A DNA stretch of 49,544 bases from Bacteroidales bacterium UBA5349. Lineage in GTDB: Bacteria; Bacteroidota; Bacteroidia; Bacteroidales; Tenuifilaceae. The DNA lies in NCBI GenBank assembly GCA_002410065.1, contig DHQB01000011.1:1-49544 (forward strand), given 5' to 3'. This document shows positions 1-9,074 of the stretch, one piece after another; the stretch's first letter is position 1; every line of letters starts with the position of its first letter. Below the pieces are notes generated by a model. It saw only the letters and a list, made by a program, of their open reading frames with translations, searched no databases and was not told the DNA's origin. The position numbers were made by a program, and so were the translations under genes.

Positions 1-1434
1 GTTTCAACCCTTAATTCGCATTATAAACTTCCTTATACTAAGTATGAAAGTCTAACGCTAAATTTTGGAGGGTATAATGGAAACCAAATTGAGAATTGGA
101 AAGATTCTTCAGACTATTTTTTCAATAAATCTAAATTTTCCTCACAGGTAAACCTTGGTGGCTCATACAATCTTCAGGTAAATTCACCTAGGCAACAATC
201 TTCATATTACGTTAGCACATCCGTAGCATTATATCCTTTTAATAAAAATACAAGTAATGAAAATGATGATTTCAAAGAAATTGAAAAGAGGAATCAATTA
301 GCCTATGGTATTACTGGATATACAAATAACAGGATTTACTTCAATGAGGCTGTATTTATTGAACTCAGCCCTTCAATAAGTCTTTCTCTCAATAACAGTA
401 TGCATAAATATATTCAAGAGTACCCTTCTGGAGAAAAGCAATACGAATCTTTAAATAAGGGAAACACTATAAACCTTTCCTCATCTATAGATGTTGGACC
501 TGGTTACGGCCGGATTGAGCCAGTAAACGATGCTCAAATGGCACTTTTCATCCTAAAGGATTTAAAAAAGGAGAACAGACTTGAAAAAGAACCAACACAT
601 CAGGAAATTTATCTTTTAGCTGAACTGATTTCAAAAAAGAATAGGCAACGTTTTTTTGATAGTCGCCATAAGTTAATTTCAGAAGTTAAAGCAATTGACT
701 CACTCCTTGTATCGATGGGATTAATTAATCAAACAGATGCAACTTATTTCACAACTATTTACGATAATTGGCTATACTCCAACAACCCTAGCAGAAATGC
801 TGGCTATCGGATTTCATTTGGCCCTTCTGTTAAGCATCAACTATTTACCACGGCAACACACTGGGAGTCTGAGGATTATCAATTGAACATTACAGATGAA
901 GTTGAATCGACGTACAACCAATCTCAACTACTTTATGGCGCTTGGGCATATGCAACTTACGAAAAACCAATTAACCATAAATGGCAGCAAACACTTACTG
1001 CTTCTACTAGATATTTAAGGTCGGTTAGTAACCTAACTTATGATGATCCTGAAATTGAAAAAGGACAAGATAATCTTGAGGTAAATCTTAAGGCTCTATG
1101 GGGCTACTACCCAAACACAAGAACCTATTTTGACTTTGGAGTAAACGGGGGTTGGGAGAAAATTGATAGTGATAGAAATTTCATACTAGTTGGAAGTAAT
1201 ATTAATGATAAAGTTGAGTTTGAAAGAGTATTTATTGGCGCTGTTCTTAATGGCTACTACTACTTTTCGCCTCAACTTAGGTTATCATTAGACACATCGG
1301 TAAACTATAATATCGAAAGTTCAGATGATTTTAATTTAATTTATCCGCCTTCTACAGGCTTTGCCTTTGGATATGTTAATGCAAACAAACTTTCAATTAA
1401 TTTCTCGTTTGGGCTCAGCTACGCATTATTTTAA
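1..1434 (+). CDS. Outer-membrane beta-barrel protein, 5'-truncated by window edge
   Basis: The reading frame is open from the first base of the window, so the gene begins upstream; the ATG at 400 is internal. The visible ~477 residues alternate polar and hydrophobic/aromatic residues and end in short amphipathic strands finishing with Phe after 'FGLSYALF', the usual ending of an outer-membrane barrel recognised by BAM. There is an Asn/Tyr/Ser-rich N-terminal part, a helical stretch around 500-760 bp ('MALFILKDLKKENRL') and a C-terminal barrel. No named family is recognised. A long hairpin follows the stop, so this is probably the last gene of its transcript. The barrel assignment is inferred from composition and the C-terminal Phe; the function is unknown. 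Confidence 0.7.
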   Translation, partial: VSTLNSHYKLPYTKYESLTLNFGGYNGNQIENWKDSSDYFFNKSKFSSQVNLGGSYNLQVNSPRQQSSYYVSTSVALYPFNKNTSNENDDFKEIEKRNQLAYGITGYTNNRIYFNEAVFIELSPSISLSLNNSMHKYIQEYPSGEKQYESLNKGNTINLSSSIDVGPGYGRIEPVNDAQMALFILKDLKKENRLEKEPTHQEIYLLAELISKKNRQRFFDSRHKLISEVKAIDSLLVSMGLINQTDATYFTTIYDNWLYSNNPSRNAGYRISFGPSVKHQLFTTATHWESEDYQLNITDEVESTYNQSQLLYGAWAYATYEKPINHKWQQTLTASTRYLRSVSNLTYDDPEIEKGQDNLEVNLKALWGYYPNTRTYFDFGVNGGWEKIDSDRNFILVGSNINDKVEFERVFIGAVLNGYYYFSPQLRLSLDTSVNYNIESSDDFNLIYPPSTGFAFGYVNANKLSINFSFGLSYALF

Positions 1435-1452
1435 ACTGTTTACCATCACTTA

Positions 1453-1507
1453 TAAGGAGGAGAATTTAAAAGATCATTAATATCTCTTTAAAAAATACTC
1501 CTCCTTA
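1453..1507. terminator. Bidirectional terminator-like hairpin
   Basis: A perfect 10-bp inverted repeat, TAAGGAGGAG (1453-1462) and CTCCTCCTTA (1498-1507), lies between two convergent genes. The inner AT-rich arms (TTAAAAGAT/ATCTCTTTAA) can extend the stem. It sits 19 bp after one stop and 9 bp before the other, as expected for a shared terminator. Confidence 0.65.
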
Positions 1508-1515
1508 ATATTATC

Positions 1516-2358
1516 CTAATTAATCTTTGAATTTAACGGGGAACTTAAGCCTTTCCACCCACTCAAACGGGCTTTAACGCTCCCTACCTTAATGGGCGAT
1601 TCAATGTAAATGGGTATTTTATTGGCGTCATCGCTAACCCAAACGTAAAGATATTGCCCCTCTTTGAAAACATCACCGGCAACTAATTCTACCCTAAATT
1701 TAAGTGTTTTAAACTCTCCTATACCTTTTACTCTTATCGTTTCCTTTGCTAAATAGATATATTTCACATTATAAATTTCCCTGTCGAGTATTATGCTAAC
1801 CGGGTAGCTGGTCATAGGAGTTGCTTTAGAAAAATCTAGGTTACGGGTTATATATATGGCTGTTACCAAATCAACTGTTTCTGGTTCAACCGGTATGGTG
1901 TAGAATTTACTATCACCTCCCCTTCGTCTAATTCGAGCATTTACCTCATTACTTTTCCAGTTAAAATCGTATTCATTTTCTTTTGCATAGCCCCCCTCGT
2001 TAATATTGCGATTAAAACGGAGTGGGATTAGTGTTGATGGTTCAACCCACGACTCATAAACATCGCGAACCTTAAAAAACCAATCGTAAAACGGATACGA
2101 AGTACCAAAAACATGAAGATGTAATAAGTTGGGATTGTGCTGTGTATCGGATTGTACCTTAAAGCGTACCTCTCCCACATCAGTCCAAATAAAAAGCCAA
2201 GTATAACTTAAAATATAGGTAATCTCCTCGCCAACAGAAAAAGCATGGGATAAATTATCGTTTGAAACTGCTTGTGCTTTTACAGAGGTTAAGCCCATAG
2301 AAAACAGTAAATTAAAAAGAAAAATGTGCCTAAGAACCCTTGGAAAATATTTTGCCAT
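1516..2358 (-). CDS. DUF3108 family exported protein
   Basis: 280 residues with an N-terminal signal peptide (hydrophobic 'IFLFNLLFSMGLTSVKAQA', cleavage after about residue 29). The body matches the DUF3108 pattern: 'FSVGEEITYILSYTWLFIWTDVGEVRFKV' near the N-terminus, a central segment mentioning a constant 'YDWFFKVRDVYESWVEPSTL', and a C-terminal 'YVWVSDDANKIPIYIESPIKVGSVKARL'. Family members are envelope proteins of Bacteroidota and Proteobacteria with no settled biochemical role. A TAGTTTTG -7 box (reverse complement of 2385-2392) lies just upstream. The gene converges with the preceding barrel gene across a shared hairpin. Confidence 0.8.
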   Translation of the reverse strand: MAKYFPRVLRHIFLFNLLFSMGLTSVKAQAVSNDNLSHAFSVGEEITYILSYTWLFIWTDVGEVRFKVQSDTQHNPNLLHLHVFGTSYPFYDWFFKVRDVYESWVEPSTLIPLRFNRNINEGGYAKENEYDFNWKSNEVNARIRRRGGDSKFYTIPVEPETVDLVTAIYITRNLDFSKATPMTSYPVSIILDREIYNVKYIYLAKETIRVKGIGEFKTLKFRVELVAGDVFKEGQYLYVWVSDDANKIPIYIESPIKVGSVKARLSGWKGLSSPLNSKIN

Positions 2359-2422
2359 TTGAATTCAATGCTTTATGTTGAAAACAAAACTAAAAGTTTT
2401 TCACATATTATGTAAGGATTGT

Positions 2423-2430
2423 TAAATTTG
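2423..2430 (+). promoter_or_regulatory. Bacteroidota -7 box upstream of ClC gene
   Basis: TAAATTTG matches TAnnTTTG and lies 23 bp before the ATG at 2454. No clear TTTG -33 element is seen at the usual distance. Confidence 0.45.
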
Positions 2431-2453
2431 TCGTTCAACTTGATTAGCAGAAA

Positions 2454-4232
2454 ATGAAATCCAGCGTCCAAAAGTTTTTTTTATTAATCCTAACCTCGTT
2501 ACAGCGTCTTGGTCAAAAAAGATTAATTCTGCTTCTTAGCTTCGTTATAGGTATACTAAGCGGTTTGGCATCGGTAATACTTAAAAGTACTATCCACTTT
2601 ACCCGCGAAATACTCCAAAGGATTATGGAACAGGGAACGCTTGGCTTTTTGTACCTCGCACTGCCAAGTATAGGTATAATCCTTACCGTGCTTTATATTA
2701 AGTTTTTTGTTAAAGATAACATTGGCCATGGTATATCACGAATTCTATACGCAATATCACGTAAGGGAAGCAAGATTAAGCGGCATAACACATATACCTC
2801 AATCATATCAAGTTCAATAACCATTGGCTTTGGAGGTTCTGTTGGTGCCGAGGCTCCCATTGTACTCACAGGGGCTGCAATAGGTTCGAGTATTGGGCAA
2901 ATGTTTAAGTTAAATTATAAAACCATCACCCTACTGTTAGGCTGTGGTGCAGCAGCAGCCATTGCATCAATTTTTAAAGCGCCAATTGCAGGTTTAGTAT
3001 TTACGCTGGAGGTTCTTATGCTCGACCTAACCATGGCATCGATTGTACCTCTTTTAATTGCTGCAGTCACGGCCACTACCGTATCGTATTTCCTTATAGG
3101 CAGAGATGTTGCCTTAGCCTTTGAAATGATTGAGCCTTTTAATTTAGGGAAAATTCATTTTTTTATTCTCCTAGGTGTCTTTTGTGGGTTAATATCCCTC
3201 TATTTCACCCGAACCACCATGCGAGTTGAGAGCAAATTCTCAAGCATTAAGAGTCCTTATAAAAGAATTGCTATTGGTGGTTTAGTGCTAGGTGTTCTCA
3301 TATTTCTTTTTCCCCCACTTTACGGCGAGGGTTTTAATACTCTACAAGCATTAATTAACGGTGAGGATTTCTCCATTCTGGACAACAGTTTACTATATCA
3401 ATTTCGTGATAACGTTTGGATAATACTATTGTCGCTGGGTCTAATTCTTGTTTTTAAAGTATATGCAATGGCCGCAACAACTGGCGCTGGGGGTATTGGA
3501 GGAATTTTTGCTCCCACTCTATTTATGGGCGGGGTTGCGGGCTACTTTTTATCGAAATTGCTTAATACTACCGTTGGCTCAGGCCTAAACGAAAGTAATT
3601 TTACATTAGTTGGAATGGCCGGTATGATGGCTGGTGTTATGCACGCACCCCTTACAGCTATTTTCCTCATTGCTGAAATAACAGGAGGCTATGGGCTTTT
3701 TATACCACTAATGATTACCTCAACCATTGCCTACCTAACAATTATGTACTTTGAGCCCCACACAATTTACACCAAACGCCTTGCTGCACAAGGCGACCTA
3801 ATTACGCACCACAAGGACAAAGCAGTGCTAACACTGCTAAACCTAGGAAAGGTGGTTGAAAAAGATTTAGAGATAATTAACCCTAACGATACCCTAGGCA
3901 GACTTGTAAGTGCCATCAGTCAATCGCGTCGAAATATTTTCCCAGTTGTTAACGACGATGGTTTACTCCTAGGGGTTGTTCTGTTAGACGATGTGCGTGA
4001 GCTAATGTTTGAAACGGATAAATACGAGAAGGTTTTAGTTAAGGACTTGATGTCGATGCCTCCCGACCAAATTTTTATTGACGATCCTATGGATAAAGTC
4101 ATGGAAAAATTTGAAACAACTGGCGCATGGAACTTGCCAGTTGTTGATAATGGAAATTACGTCGGATTCGTCTCAAAATCTAAAATCTTCTCGGCTTATC
4201 GCAATGTATTGGTTCAGTTCTCTGACGAATAA
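2454..4232 (+). CDS. ClC-family chloride channel/antiporter with C-terminal CBS pair
   Basis: 592 residues: about ten hydrophobic segments (residues ~20-440), then a soluble CBS pair (~455-592; 'DTLGRLVSAISQSRRNIFPVVNDDG' and 'MDKVMEKFETTGAWNLPVVDNG'). ClC signatures are visible. The gating-glutamate loop is GAEAP at 131-135, where Glu133 is retained although the usual GREGP is altered. The anion-selectivity loop is GGIFAP, within 'GAGGIGGIFAPTLFMGG'. Such proteins move Cl- (or exchange Cl-/H+) across the inner membrane; CBS domains often sense nucleotides. The gene ends 2 bp from the convergent Crp-like gene. The family assignment is secure; channel versus antiporter cannot be told from sequence. 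Confidence 0.93.
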   Translation: MKSSVQKFFLLILTSLQRLGQKRLILLLSFVIGILSGLASVILKSTIHFTREILQRIMEQGTLGFLYLALPSIGIILTVLYIKFFVKDNIGHGISRILYAISRKGSKIKRHNTYTSIISSSITIGFGGSVGAEAPIVLTGAAIGSSIGQMFKLNYKTITLLLGCGAAAAIASIFKAPIAGLVFTLEVLMLDLTMASIVPLLIAAVTATTVSYFLIGRDVALAFEMIEPFNLGKIHFFILLGVFCGLISLYFTRTTMRVESKFSSIKSPYKRIAIGGLVLGVLIFLFPPLYGEGFNTLQALINGEDFSILDNSLLYQFRDNVWIILLSLGLILVFKVYAMAATTGAGGIGGIFAPTLFMGGVAGYFLSKLLNTTVGSGLNESNFTLVGMAGMMAGVMHAPLTAIFLIAEITGGYGLFIPLMITSTIAYLTIMYFEPHTIYTKRLAAQGDLITHHKDKAVLTLLNLGKVVEKDLEIINPNDTLGRLVSAISQSRRNIFPVVNDDGLLLGVVLLDDVRELMFETDKYEKVLVKDLMSMPPDQIFIDDPMDKVMEKFETTGAWNLPVVDNGNYVGFVSKSKIFSAYRNVLVQFSDE

Positions 4233-4234
4233 TG

Positions 4235-4921
4235 CTAATTGTGGTCCGATATATCCTCTAGTTTCTCTATACTTATCACGTTTAGCGATTTGCCACTAAT
4301 CTTAATTATGCCCTCGGCATGAAATTCACTGAGCATACGTATTACATTCTCTCTCGAGAATCCAATCATTTGAGCCATCTCAGAGCGACTAATAAGCAAA
4401 TTGAATTTATTTGACTTATGAGTTTCATTGGCTAAAGAGAGTAGTAGTTTAGCTAAGCGCCCTCTAATATTATTTCTCGACGCACTTTTTAGTTTTTCGA
4501 GCAAAGGCAGCACAAAGTTTTGGTTACCATGCTCAATAACCGACAGGGCAAATTTACTGTTAGATTTAAGCGCATCCTTAAAAGCATCGATCGGAACAAA
4601 AAGCACACGGGCATCGGTAAGGGTAACAATTGAGAACTGGTACTTTTCGAACGAAAGTACAACTGGGATACCTACAAAACTCTTCCCCTGAACAATGTCA
4701 AAAATAAAGTTCTTTTTCCCTTCGTCGATCTCAACTTTAACATAACCTTCGATTAAAAAAACTAAATGATTTGCAAACTCTCCTCTTTTAATTACCGTTT
4801 CCCGTTTTCTGTAGTCTACCACAGTGGATTTTTGAAACATCTGTTCCAGTTCATTAGCCTTTAGTGCACTTGCAAACCAGTGCCCCTCAACAATTTCTTG
4901 TAATTTCTCGTAGTTATTCAT
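4235..4921 (-). CDS. Crp/Fnr-family transcriptional regulator
   Basis: 228 residues: an N-terminal cyclic-nucleotide-binding-like beta-roll (residues ~25-130, 'FANHLVFLIEGYVKVEIDEGKKNFIFDIVQGKSFVGIPVVLS') joined by a long helix to a C-terminal winged HTH ('ISRSEMAQMIGFSRENVIRMLSEFHAEGIIKISGKSL', ~175-215). No Fnr-type N-terminal Cys cluster is present, so oxygen sensing through an Fe-S cluster is unlikely. The effector is unknown. A TATGTTTG -7 box (reverse complement of 4948-4955) is 27-34 bp upstream of the ATG. It is divergent to glyA across a long gap. Confidence 0.9.
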   Translation of the reverse strand: MNNYEKLQEIVEGHWFASALKANELEQMFQKSTVVDYRKRETVIKRGEFANHLVFLIEGYVKVEIDEGKKNFIFDIVQGKSFVGIPVVLSFEKYQFSIVTLTDARVLFVPIDAFKDALKSNSKFALSVIEHGNQNFVLPLLEKLKSASRNNIRGRLAKLLLSLANETHKSNKFNLLISRSEMAQMIGFSRENVIRMLSEFHAEGIIKISGKSLNVISIEKLEDISDHN

Positions 4922-5516
4922 CTTCCTATTATATTGGGTTTAAAATACAAACATAAATATATAAATATCTTCTTATATGGTCTTATACGCACACATTTAA
5001 GTTGGTTGCAGTGATATACCCGTAATTGTGATTAACAATACATAGATTATGATAAAACCAAACATATGATTTGACGAACAGATTATGATCACTTACATTT
5101 TTCAATACCAATATCTAAAGATGAAACACATGGAATTAAACACACTATGACGACTCAAAAAGATAAATGATATTACAACAAAACTACGGACATAGAAGTG
5201 CCAATCTTATTAATAATGCTATTATAATACCATGTTATGTTACAGCATCATGAAGGAGGCAAAAAGCATAAAAACCAAAACTTTCAAAATCAATGAAACT
5301 TAAAATTCAATAATATAAGCCACCAGAAACAAACCATAGAATAACATCCGAAATGAGTGCGCGTTTAGCGCTAAACCCTCCGATTTGGTCAAAGATGACA
5401 TATCAACTGAAATTGCTAAATTAAAACTTATTGATAATATATAGATTGAAGAAGTATGCTGCACAATATTTTTATGGCATCAGTAAAAAACCTATTTTTA
5501 CAAAAAAATACATATT
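4922..5516. other. 595-bp intergenic region between crp-like gene and glyA
   Basis: No convincing gene is seen in either strand; the DNA is AT-rich with frequent stops. It holds the -7 box of the crp-like gene (4948-4955, minus strand) and a perfect 14-nt palindrome GTTTAGCGCTAAAC at 5363-5376, about 140 bp before glyA. A poor TATTTTTA element before glyA is the only promoter candidate for that gene. It is much longer than other gaps in this window. Confidence 0.5.
5363..5376. promoter_or_regulatory. 14-nt perfect palindrome, possible operator
   Basis: GTTTAGCGCTAAAC is self-complementary and GC-rich at its centre in otherwise AT-rich DNA between divergent genes. Size and symmetry fit a dimeric repressor site. 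The role is inferred; no binding protein can be named. Confidence 0.3.
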
Positions 5517-6797
5517 ATGCAAAGAGATAAACAAATATTCGACCTTATTGAGAAGGAAAGAGAACGACAGATGCATGGCATTGAGTTAATTGCCTCTGAA
5601 AACTTTGTGAGCACTCAAGTACTTGAGGCCATGGGCTCGGTACTAACCAACAAGTACGCCGAGGGTTACCCTGGCGCACGTTACTATGGGGGTTGCGAAA
5701 TTGTTGACCAAACCGAACAACTTGCAATTGATAGGCTCAAGGAACTCTTTGGTGCAGAATATGCAAACGTTCAGCCTCACTCAGGTGCACAGGCTAATAT
5801 GGCCGTTTTTATGGCCGTTATGCAGCCTGGCGATACTTTTTTAGGATTAGACCTATCACATGGTGGACACCTTTCGCACGGCTCTCCGGTTAATGTGTCT
5901 GGTATTTTGTACAACGCAGTTTCGTATGAGGTTAGAAAAGATACTGAAACGGTTGATTACGATCAAATGGAGAAACTTGCCCTTGAGCATAAACCTAAAC
6001 TTATTGTTGGTGGTGCATCTGCTTACTCAAGGGAATGGGACTACAAGCGCATGCGCGCAATTGCCGATAAGGTTGGGGCACTCCTTATGATAGACATGGC
6101 ACACCCCGCTGGCCTTATTGCCGCAGGTTTGCTCGATAATCCAGTGAAACACGCTCACATTGTTACCTCAACAACCCATAAAACCCTTAGAGGACCTCGC
6201 GGTGGCATAATACTAGTGGGTAAGGATTTTGAAAACCCATGGGGTTTAAAAACACCAAAAGGTGTAACCAGGATGATGTCGCAGTTGCTTAACAGCAGCG
6301 TATTTCCCGGTATTCAAGGCGGCCCGCTACAGCACGTAATTGCATCAAAAGCTGTTTCTTTTGCCGAAGCATTACAACCAGAGTATAAGCAGTATCAAAC
6401 TCAGGTTAAAAAGAATGCCAATGCCATGGCCGAGGCATTTATTAAAAAAGGGTACAAAGTGGTATCGGGCGGAACCGACAACCACTCTATGCTAATAGAC
6501 CTTAGGACTAAGTTCCCTGATATTACGGGCAAAAAAGTTGAGAATACGCTTGTTCTTGCAGATATCACTATCAATAAGAACATGGTACCATTTGATTCCC
6601 GCTCACCTTTCCAAACTTCTGGCATTAGGGTTGGAACACCAGCCACTACCACCAGAGGACTTAAAGAAGAGCACATGCTAATAATTGTTGACCTAATTGA
6701 TGAGGTTATCTCAAACATCGATAATGAATCTGTTATAGCCACAGTTCGTGGCAAGGTTAACAAGTTGATGTCTGACTTCCCTCTTTTTGCTTGGTAA
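5517..6797 (+). CDS. glyA: Serine hydroxymethyltransferase
   Basis: 426 residues, normal length for bacterial SHMT. It converts serine and tetrahydrofolate to glycine and 5,10-methylene-THF in the cytosol, using PLP. The PLP Schiff-base lysine is Lys222 in 'STTHKTLRGPRGG'. Other landmarks are the N-terminal 'HGIELIASENF', 'YAEGYPGARYYGGC' and 'ASAYSREWDYKRMR'. The ATG start gives the usual 'MQRDKQIFDLIEKE' beginning. It is monocistronic: a long gap lies upstream and a strong terminator follows the stop. Confidence 0.98.
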   Translation: MQRDKQIFDLIEKERERQMHGIELIASENFVSTQVLEAMGSVLTNKYAEGYPGARYYGGCEIVDQTEQLAIDRLKELFGAEYANVQPHSGAQANMAVFMAVMQPGDTFLGLDLSHGGHLSHGSPVNVSGILYNAVSYEVRKDTETVDYDQMEKLALEHKPKLIVGGASAYSREWDYKRMRAIADKVGALLMIDMAHPAGLIAAGLLDNPVKHAHIVTSTTHKTLRGPRGGIILVGKDFENPWGLKTPKGVTRMMSQLLNSSVFPGIQGGPLQHVIASKAVSFAEALQPEYKQYQTQVKKNANAMAEAFIKKGYKVVSGGTDNHSMLIDLRTKFPDITGKKVENTLVLADITINKNMVPFDSRSPFQTSGIRVGTPATTTRGLKEEHMLIIVDLIDEVISNIDNESVIATVRGKVNKLMSDFPLFAW

Positions 6798-6820
6798 AAC
6801 GCAAATCAATTCTAATAATT

Positions 6821-6847
6821 AAGCCTTGAACCACTCAAGGCTTTTTT
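6821..6847 (+). terminator. Rho-independent terminator of glyA
   Basis: A 9-bp stem AAGCCTTGA/TCAAGGCTT (6821-6829 with 6835-6843) with a 5-nt loop is followed by a T-run. Confidence 0.85.
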
Positions 6848-6892
6848 ATTTTAAAAAAATTGCATCAACAATGCGCTGTATAAGAAAATAAT

Positions 6893-6900
6893 TATCTTTG
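6893..6900 (+). promoter_or_regulatory. -7 box upstream of small membrane protein gene
   Basis: TATCTTTG matches TAnnTTTG, 22 bp before the ATG at 6923. Confidence 0.45.
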
Positions 6901-6922
6901 GTAATGCATTAATCATAAAGCA

Positions 6923-7408
6923 ATGCCCATGGAACCCTTTAAAATTAATCTTAACCAAATGGCCGAAACCAGCGGCAGATATAAACGCTTTCTCATTAGT
7001 CTGGCTCTGGTTCTTGTTATTGTTTCAATTATTTCGTTTATTTTACTCTCCCATAAACATTCTTCAAAAGAATGGATATTCTTACCTTTTGGTATTTATG
7101 CCCTACTATTCATCTACTTTGCCTATGTTGGTTATAGAGCAAAAATTTACTTTAGTGCCGATGACTTTGCCATAGAGTATCAATTTGGCTTTTTTATGAA
7201 AACACCTACTTCCATTATGTGGGCAGTGGTTAATAAAGTTAGAATTGGACCAACTTACATTACTTTTTTCAAAAAATCGGGGAAAGGCAAAAAAGTGGAA
7301 CTAGGCTGGCTACCCTATAAAAAAGTTGTAGAGATAAAGGAGCGCATTCAACAATACTCAGAGCATAAGAATATAAAAATTGACGTTGCTGAGTTCAACA
7401 AAATATAA
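6923..7408 (+). CDS. Small membrane protein with PH-like C-terminal domain
   Basis: 161 residues. Two transmembrane helices (residues ~21-45 and ~53-75) are followed by a soluble beta-rich tail ('KIYFSADDFAIEYQFGFFMKTPTSIMWAVVNKVRIGPTYITF...', then a helix 'KKVVEIKERIQQY'). The order TM-TM then strands then one closing helix resembles bacterial PH-domain membrane proteins, but the match is by eye only. The function is unknown. It converges with the next gene with a 2-bp gap. Confidence 0.6.
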   Translation: MPMEPFKINLNQMAETSGRYKRFLISLALVLVIVSIISFILLSHKHSSKEWIFLPFGIYALLFIYFAYVGYRAKIYFSADDFAIEYQFGFFMKTPTSIMWAVVNKVRIGPTYITFFKKSGKGKKVELGWLPYKKVVEIKERIQQYSEHKNIKIDVAEFNKI

Positions 7409-7410
7409 GC

Positions 7411-8208
7411 TTATCGGAAAATCCTACTCCAGATACTTCGTCTGGGCTTTTGCATCCTAGTTCTAAATTTGGGACAGTTAGGTTCTTTCCCCCTATTTTT
7501 GCCCTTAGGCAAGTAGGTTCTCATACCTCTATCATATATACTTTTAGGATATAGAATTGATTCAATTTCTGCTAAATTTGCAGGAACTTCATCAGCAATT
7601 GACACTTTTGAGCAATTTGTATCAACATTATAGTAAGGTAAAAAATCAAAAATAACCCTTTTCGCATATAGCGCAGCAAGCCTATTGGGCACCATGTTTT
7701 TGGTTGATACTACAGCCCCATGAAACATTAATTTGGCATCCTTGTCAGTTGTACAGCTGGTCTGAATAATCAATCGCCACTCTATCTCTCTGTCATTCAT
7801 ACGATTATCGAACTCTACTAACGAAGCTACCCTATTGGCCAACAACGTGTAATAGTTTGTAATCCAGTCATCCTTTTTAATGGGATATCCAGTAAAAATA
7901 ACATCAACCATTACGGGCTGCCTAAAGGCCATAACATCGATAAATGCTTGCGTATCGTTCTGAAACGTAGCATTTGCATATCCAAAGTCAAAAATAATAC
8001 TGCGACCTGATTCTATAAATTTATAAATAGGAACTGAATCAATTTCAATATTTGTATCGAACCATTGGGCATTATCAATTGGGTTTTCTAAAACATCCTC
8101 ACTAAACCTCCTTAAACTTTGCTGACAAAACAAATTACTGGACAAAGCATAGGCTGATATCAATAGAATGGCAAACCATTTAATACCTTTCAGAATATAT
8201 GAAAACAT
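7411..8208 (-). CDS. Secreted protein of unknown function
   Basis: 265 residues from the ATG at 8206-8208. The longer frame starting at 8247 is rejected because only the internal Met puts the signal peptide ('GIKWFAILLISAYALSSNLFCQQ') at the N-terminus. The mature protein has no recognised domain. Visible features are a mixed alpha/beta pattern and a very basic C-terminus (Lys/Arg-rich, 'KGKNRGKEPNCPKFRTRMQKPRRS'). A Cys in 'SNLFCQQ' could be a lipobox, but the -3 to -1 residues (N-L-F) do not fit well. Function unknown. Confidence 0.6.
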   Translation of the reverse strand: MFSYILKGIKWFAILLISAYALSSNLFCQQSLRRFSEDVLENPIDNAQWFDTNIEIDSVPIYKFIESGRSIIFDFGYANATFQNDTQAFIDVMAFRQPVMVDVIFTGYPIKKDDWITNYYTLLANRVASLVEFDNRMNDREIEWRLIIQTSCTTDKDAKLMFHGAVVSTKNMVPNRLAALYAKRVIFDFLPYYNVDTNCSKVSIADEVPANLAEIESILYPKSIYDRGMRTYLPKGKNRGKEPNCPKFRTRMQKPRRSIWSRIFR

Positions 8209-8266
8209 CCCTTGAATATGGACTCGACGGGCAACCAGTAAAACCATATTTTTGATAATAATCGTT

Positions 8267-8274
8267 TATATTTG
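8267..8274 (+). promoter_or_regulatory. -7 box of nitroreductase gene
   Basis: TATATTTG fits TAnnTTTG and lies 50 bp before the ATG at 8325. No TTTG is seen at -33. Confidence 0.45.
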
Positions 8275-8324
8275 CAAAATTAAGAAGTAAATTGGAATGC
8301 TAACATCAAAAAAACACTAACTAT

Positions 8325-8966
8325 ATGAAACGATTAATCCCACAAGTTATGCTATTTACCTTTATTTTTCACTTAACCGGATGCAGCCAAGAAAAAGTGA
8401 TTAAACTCCCACAGCCACAAACAAGTGGCGGAATGCCTTTAATGGAAGCCTTAATGAAAAGGGGTACATCGAGAGAGTTCTCCTCAAAAGAGCTCGATTT
8501 GCAAACCCTTTCGAATTTGCTTTGGGCTGCAAATGGCATAAATCGTCCAGAAGATGGGCTAAAAACTGCTCCTAGCGCAGTAAACTGGCAAGAAATTGAT
8601 GTTTACGTCAGCCTTTTAAAAGGAGTTTACATCTATAATGCACTCGAAAACCAGCTCGAGCTATATATGAAAGACGATATCCGCGAGGCTACCGGTCGCC
8701 AACCATTTGTGAAAGATGCACCTGTTAACCTGATATATGTTGCCGATTTTACCCGCATGGGCGATAGGGACGAAACTACTAAGCACTGGTATTCCGCTGC
8801 CGACGCGGCTTTTATTGCGCAAAATGTTTACCTTTTCTGTGCATCTGAAAACTTGGCTGCTGTTATAAGAGGGGCTGTTGAAAAAGAGGAATTAAAAAAA
8901 GTTATGAATCTCCCCGCTCACAAGCATGTTGTCCTTTGCCAGTCGGTAGGATATCATCCAGAATAG
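8325..8966 (+). CDS. SagB/ThcOx-type nitroreductase-fold lipoprotein
   Basis: 213 residues. The signal peptide ends in a lipobox 'LTGC' (Cys near residue 20), so the protein is probably a lipid-anchored envelope enzyme. The body follows the SagB-like nitroreductase pattern: 'MKRGTSREFSSKELDLQTLSNLLWAANGIN' (FMN phosphate contact through Arg/Ser), 'TAPSAVNWQEIDVYV', and a C-terminal 'AADAAFIAQNVYLFCASENLAAVIRG'. The family uses FMN for reductions or oxidations; the substrate here is unknown. Lipidated nitroreductases of this type are common in Bacteroidota. It is monocistronic, with its own -7 box and terminator. Confidence 0.85.
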   Translation: MKRLIPQVMLFTFIFHLTGCSQEKVIKLPQPQTSGGMPLMEALMKRGTSREFSSKELDLQTLSNLLWAANGINRPEDGLKTAPSAVNWQEIDVYVSLLKGVYIYNALENQLELYMKDDIREATGRQPFVKDAPVNLIYVADFTRMGDRDETTKHWYSAADAAFIAQNVYLFCASENLAAVIRGAVEKEELKKVMNLPAHKHVVLCQSVGYHPE

Positions 8967-8991
8967 TTAAACTATTTGTTAAACCAAACAG

Positions 8992-9026
8992 CTCCGCTTG
9001 GATAATAAACAAGCGGAGTTTTTTTT
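8992..9026 (+). terminator. Rho-independent terminator
   Basis: A 9-bp GC-rich stem CTCCGCTTG/CAAGCGGAG (8992-9000, 9010-9018) is followed by eight T. Confidence 0.9.
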
Positions 9027-9074
9027 GTAAACAATTTCAAAACTGAGGTGTTTTTAATCTAAAAGATACTTGCC

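Noticed and set aside
5025..5039. ATTGT-GATTA-ACAAT as a Crp-family site
   Set aside because: Only five-base arms and a five-base centre in AT-rich DNA; not close to a known Crp/Fnr consensus.
5232..5303. 23-residue frame with ATG before glyA
   Set aside because: Too short, no recognisable protein, and no better than chance in AT-rich DNA.
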